NCBI RefSeq assembly: GCF_016908495.1
Contig: NZ_JAFBDZ010000004.1
Location: forward strand, 186,001-250,000
Reading direction: 5' to 3'
DNA: 64,000 nt
DNA from: Rossellomorea pakistanensis
GTDB taxonomy: Bacteria > Bacillota > Bacilli > Bacillales > Bacillaceae_B
The position numbers were made by a program, and so were the translations under genes. The first letter of the stretch is position 1. Each line of letters opens with the position of its first letter. Shown piece by piece: positions 63,526 to 64,000 of this stretch. Below the pieces are notes generated by a model that saw only the letters and a program-made list of their open reading frames with translations, was not told where the DNA came from and did no database searches.

Positions 63526-63789
63526 TCAACTATTCCCAATGCTAACAAAAATAAATACATAAACAACTTCTAAACAAAAGGTCAGGGTCAATACCTTTTT
63601 AGATGCATTATACTTCACTTGTAAAACATAGCAGATCAACCATACACTAATATTCAATAATGGAATCATCGATGCAATATACCAAGGTATTTGGTCCAAA
63701 CCTACTAAAGCACCCCAAATAATAAAGCTAAATAAAATCGTAAATAATCCTATGATAATATTAATAATATGAATCATTACCTTTCGCAT
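63526..63789 (-). CDS. Small hypothetical three-helix membrane protein
   Basis: An 87-residue protein with hydrophobic segments at about 7-28, 36-56 and 66-84 and a GGAGGAG ribosome binding site. The loop GLDQIPWYIASMIP lies between helices 1 and 2. Family not recognised. It is transcribed toward the chondroitinase gene and is not part of the GAG operons. Confidence 0.62.
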   Translation of the reverse strand: MRKVMIHIINIIIGLFTILFSFIIWGALVGLDQIPWYIASMIPLLNISVWLICYVLQVKYNASKKVLTLTFCLEVVYVFIFVSIGNS

Positions 63790-63834
63790 AGCACTCCTCC
63801 AGAAGGTGTAATGTTTTCAAAGAAATAAATGCTA

Positions 63835-63871
63835 AATCGTTCCGACCATCCTAAGAAAAGTCAGAACGATT
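63835..63871. terminator. Hairpin between the small membrane gene and the anti-sigma-like gene
   Basis: AATCGTTCCGAC (63835-63846) and GTCAGAACGATT (63860-63871) pair with one mismatch. It lies just past the stop of the leftward anti-sigma-like gene and is its probable terminator. Confidence 0.6.
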
Positions 63872-63891
63872 CAGTCTCTTTCTAATTATTA

Positions 63892-64000
63892 TTAATAATT
63901 ATCAGCTGTTGCTCCTAATGTAGCACCCCGTATGAATGGAATCTCATTATATTTTTTTAATTCACTCGGTTTCCCCGTAACAACTACACCTATTATTTTT
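63892..64000 (-). CDS. Anti-sigma factor (Sigma_reg_C-like) C-terminus, partial
   Basis: The last 35 codons of a gene running off the window edge. They encode IIGVVVTGKPSELKKYNEIP followed by FIRGATLGATADNY-stop. The GVVVTG...L...IRG..LG pattern is that of the C-terminal domain of Bacillus membrane-bound sigma regulators (Sigma_reg_C). The rest, including any membrane helix, lies outside the window. Confidence 0.55.
   Translation of the reverse strand, partial: KIIGVVVTGKPSELKKYNEIPFIRGATLGATADNY

Noticed and set aside
63526..63789. Small membrane protein as part of the GAG locus
   Set aside because: It is convergent with the chondroitinase gene, beyond its terminator, and lacks any linked motif.

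Overview
The window is low-GC Firmicute DNA and reads as a Bacillus-like (Bacillaceae) chromosome. The reasons are AAGGAGG-type ribosome binding sites, frequent TTG and GTG starts, many intrinsic terminators, LicT-type antiterminators with RAT hairpins, CcpA (cre) boxes and a Bacillus-style DctS/DctR/DctP cluster. I see no rRNA, tRNA, CRISPR array, prophage or intact insertion sequence.

Layout. 0.4-5.5 kb (-): an ECF-type importer (S, T and fused double ATPase) in one operon with an octopine/nopaline-type dehydrogenase and a GntR/FCD regulator; a perfect 18-bp palindrome lies upstream. 5.7-10.5 kb: a HAD phosphatase divergent from a fructose/tagatose-type operon (1-phosphofructokinase-like kinase, PTS EIIBC, EIIA, GatY-like class II aldolase). 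10.9-13.4 kb (+): a DeoR-HTH protein fused to a cysteine-rich NosL-like domain, a PepSY-TM protein and a YtkA/FixH-like lipoprotein with a His-rich tail; I infer a copper or other metal-linked operon. 13.4-15.6 kb: an aldolase remnant, a VOC protein, a small new ORF and an XRE-cupin regulator. 15.7-18.6 kb (-): a complete TRAP transporter. 18.8-24.6 kb: a GyrI-like remnant, a GNAT enzyme, small membrane proteins, an OmpR/HisKA two-component system and an RpiR regulator. 24.9-26.8 kb: an ABC permease pair without ATPase or binding protein. 27-32.5 kb (-): a histidine phosphatase lipoprotein and a textbook licT-bglP-bglA beta-glucoside system. 32.9-36.7 kb: small lipoprotein, DUF and membrane genes, a transposase-like remnant and a TipAS-type MerR regulator. 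36.7-40.4 kb (-): dctP-dctS-dctR. 40.7-41.2 kb: DinB.

The most notable part, 41.5-63.4 kb, is a glycosaminoglycan (chondroitin/hyaluronan-type) utilisation locus. Outside the cell: a PL8 lyase carrying a CBM-like and two Big2 domains (split by a one-base frameshift in this sequence) and a chondroitinase-ABC-type PL8 lyase. At the membrane: a carbohydrate ABC importer (binding lipoprotein plus two permeases, no ATPase in the window). Inside: a formylglycine-type sulfatase, a GH88 unsaturated glucuronyl hydrolase, a heparinase II/III-fold lyase, KduI, KduD, KDG kinase and KDPG aldolase, which together carry the unsaturated uronate to pyruvate and glyceraldehyde-3-phosphate. A YesL-like DUF624 protein closes the second operon. 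A histidine kinase/LuxR-type response regulator pair sits in the middle, divergent from the first operon. A conserved promoter module of about 90 bp (TCAGAAAA direct repeat, AGGGGTATAAA, then TTGAAA/CCCTTACA) precedes both minus-strand GAG operons and overlaps the kinase start. A related AGGGGTAA/TTACCCCT inverted repeat precedes the chondroitinase gene. This looks like the regulon signature of the local two-component system.

The window ends inside a gene for an anti-sigma-factor-like C-terminus.
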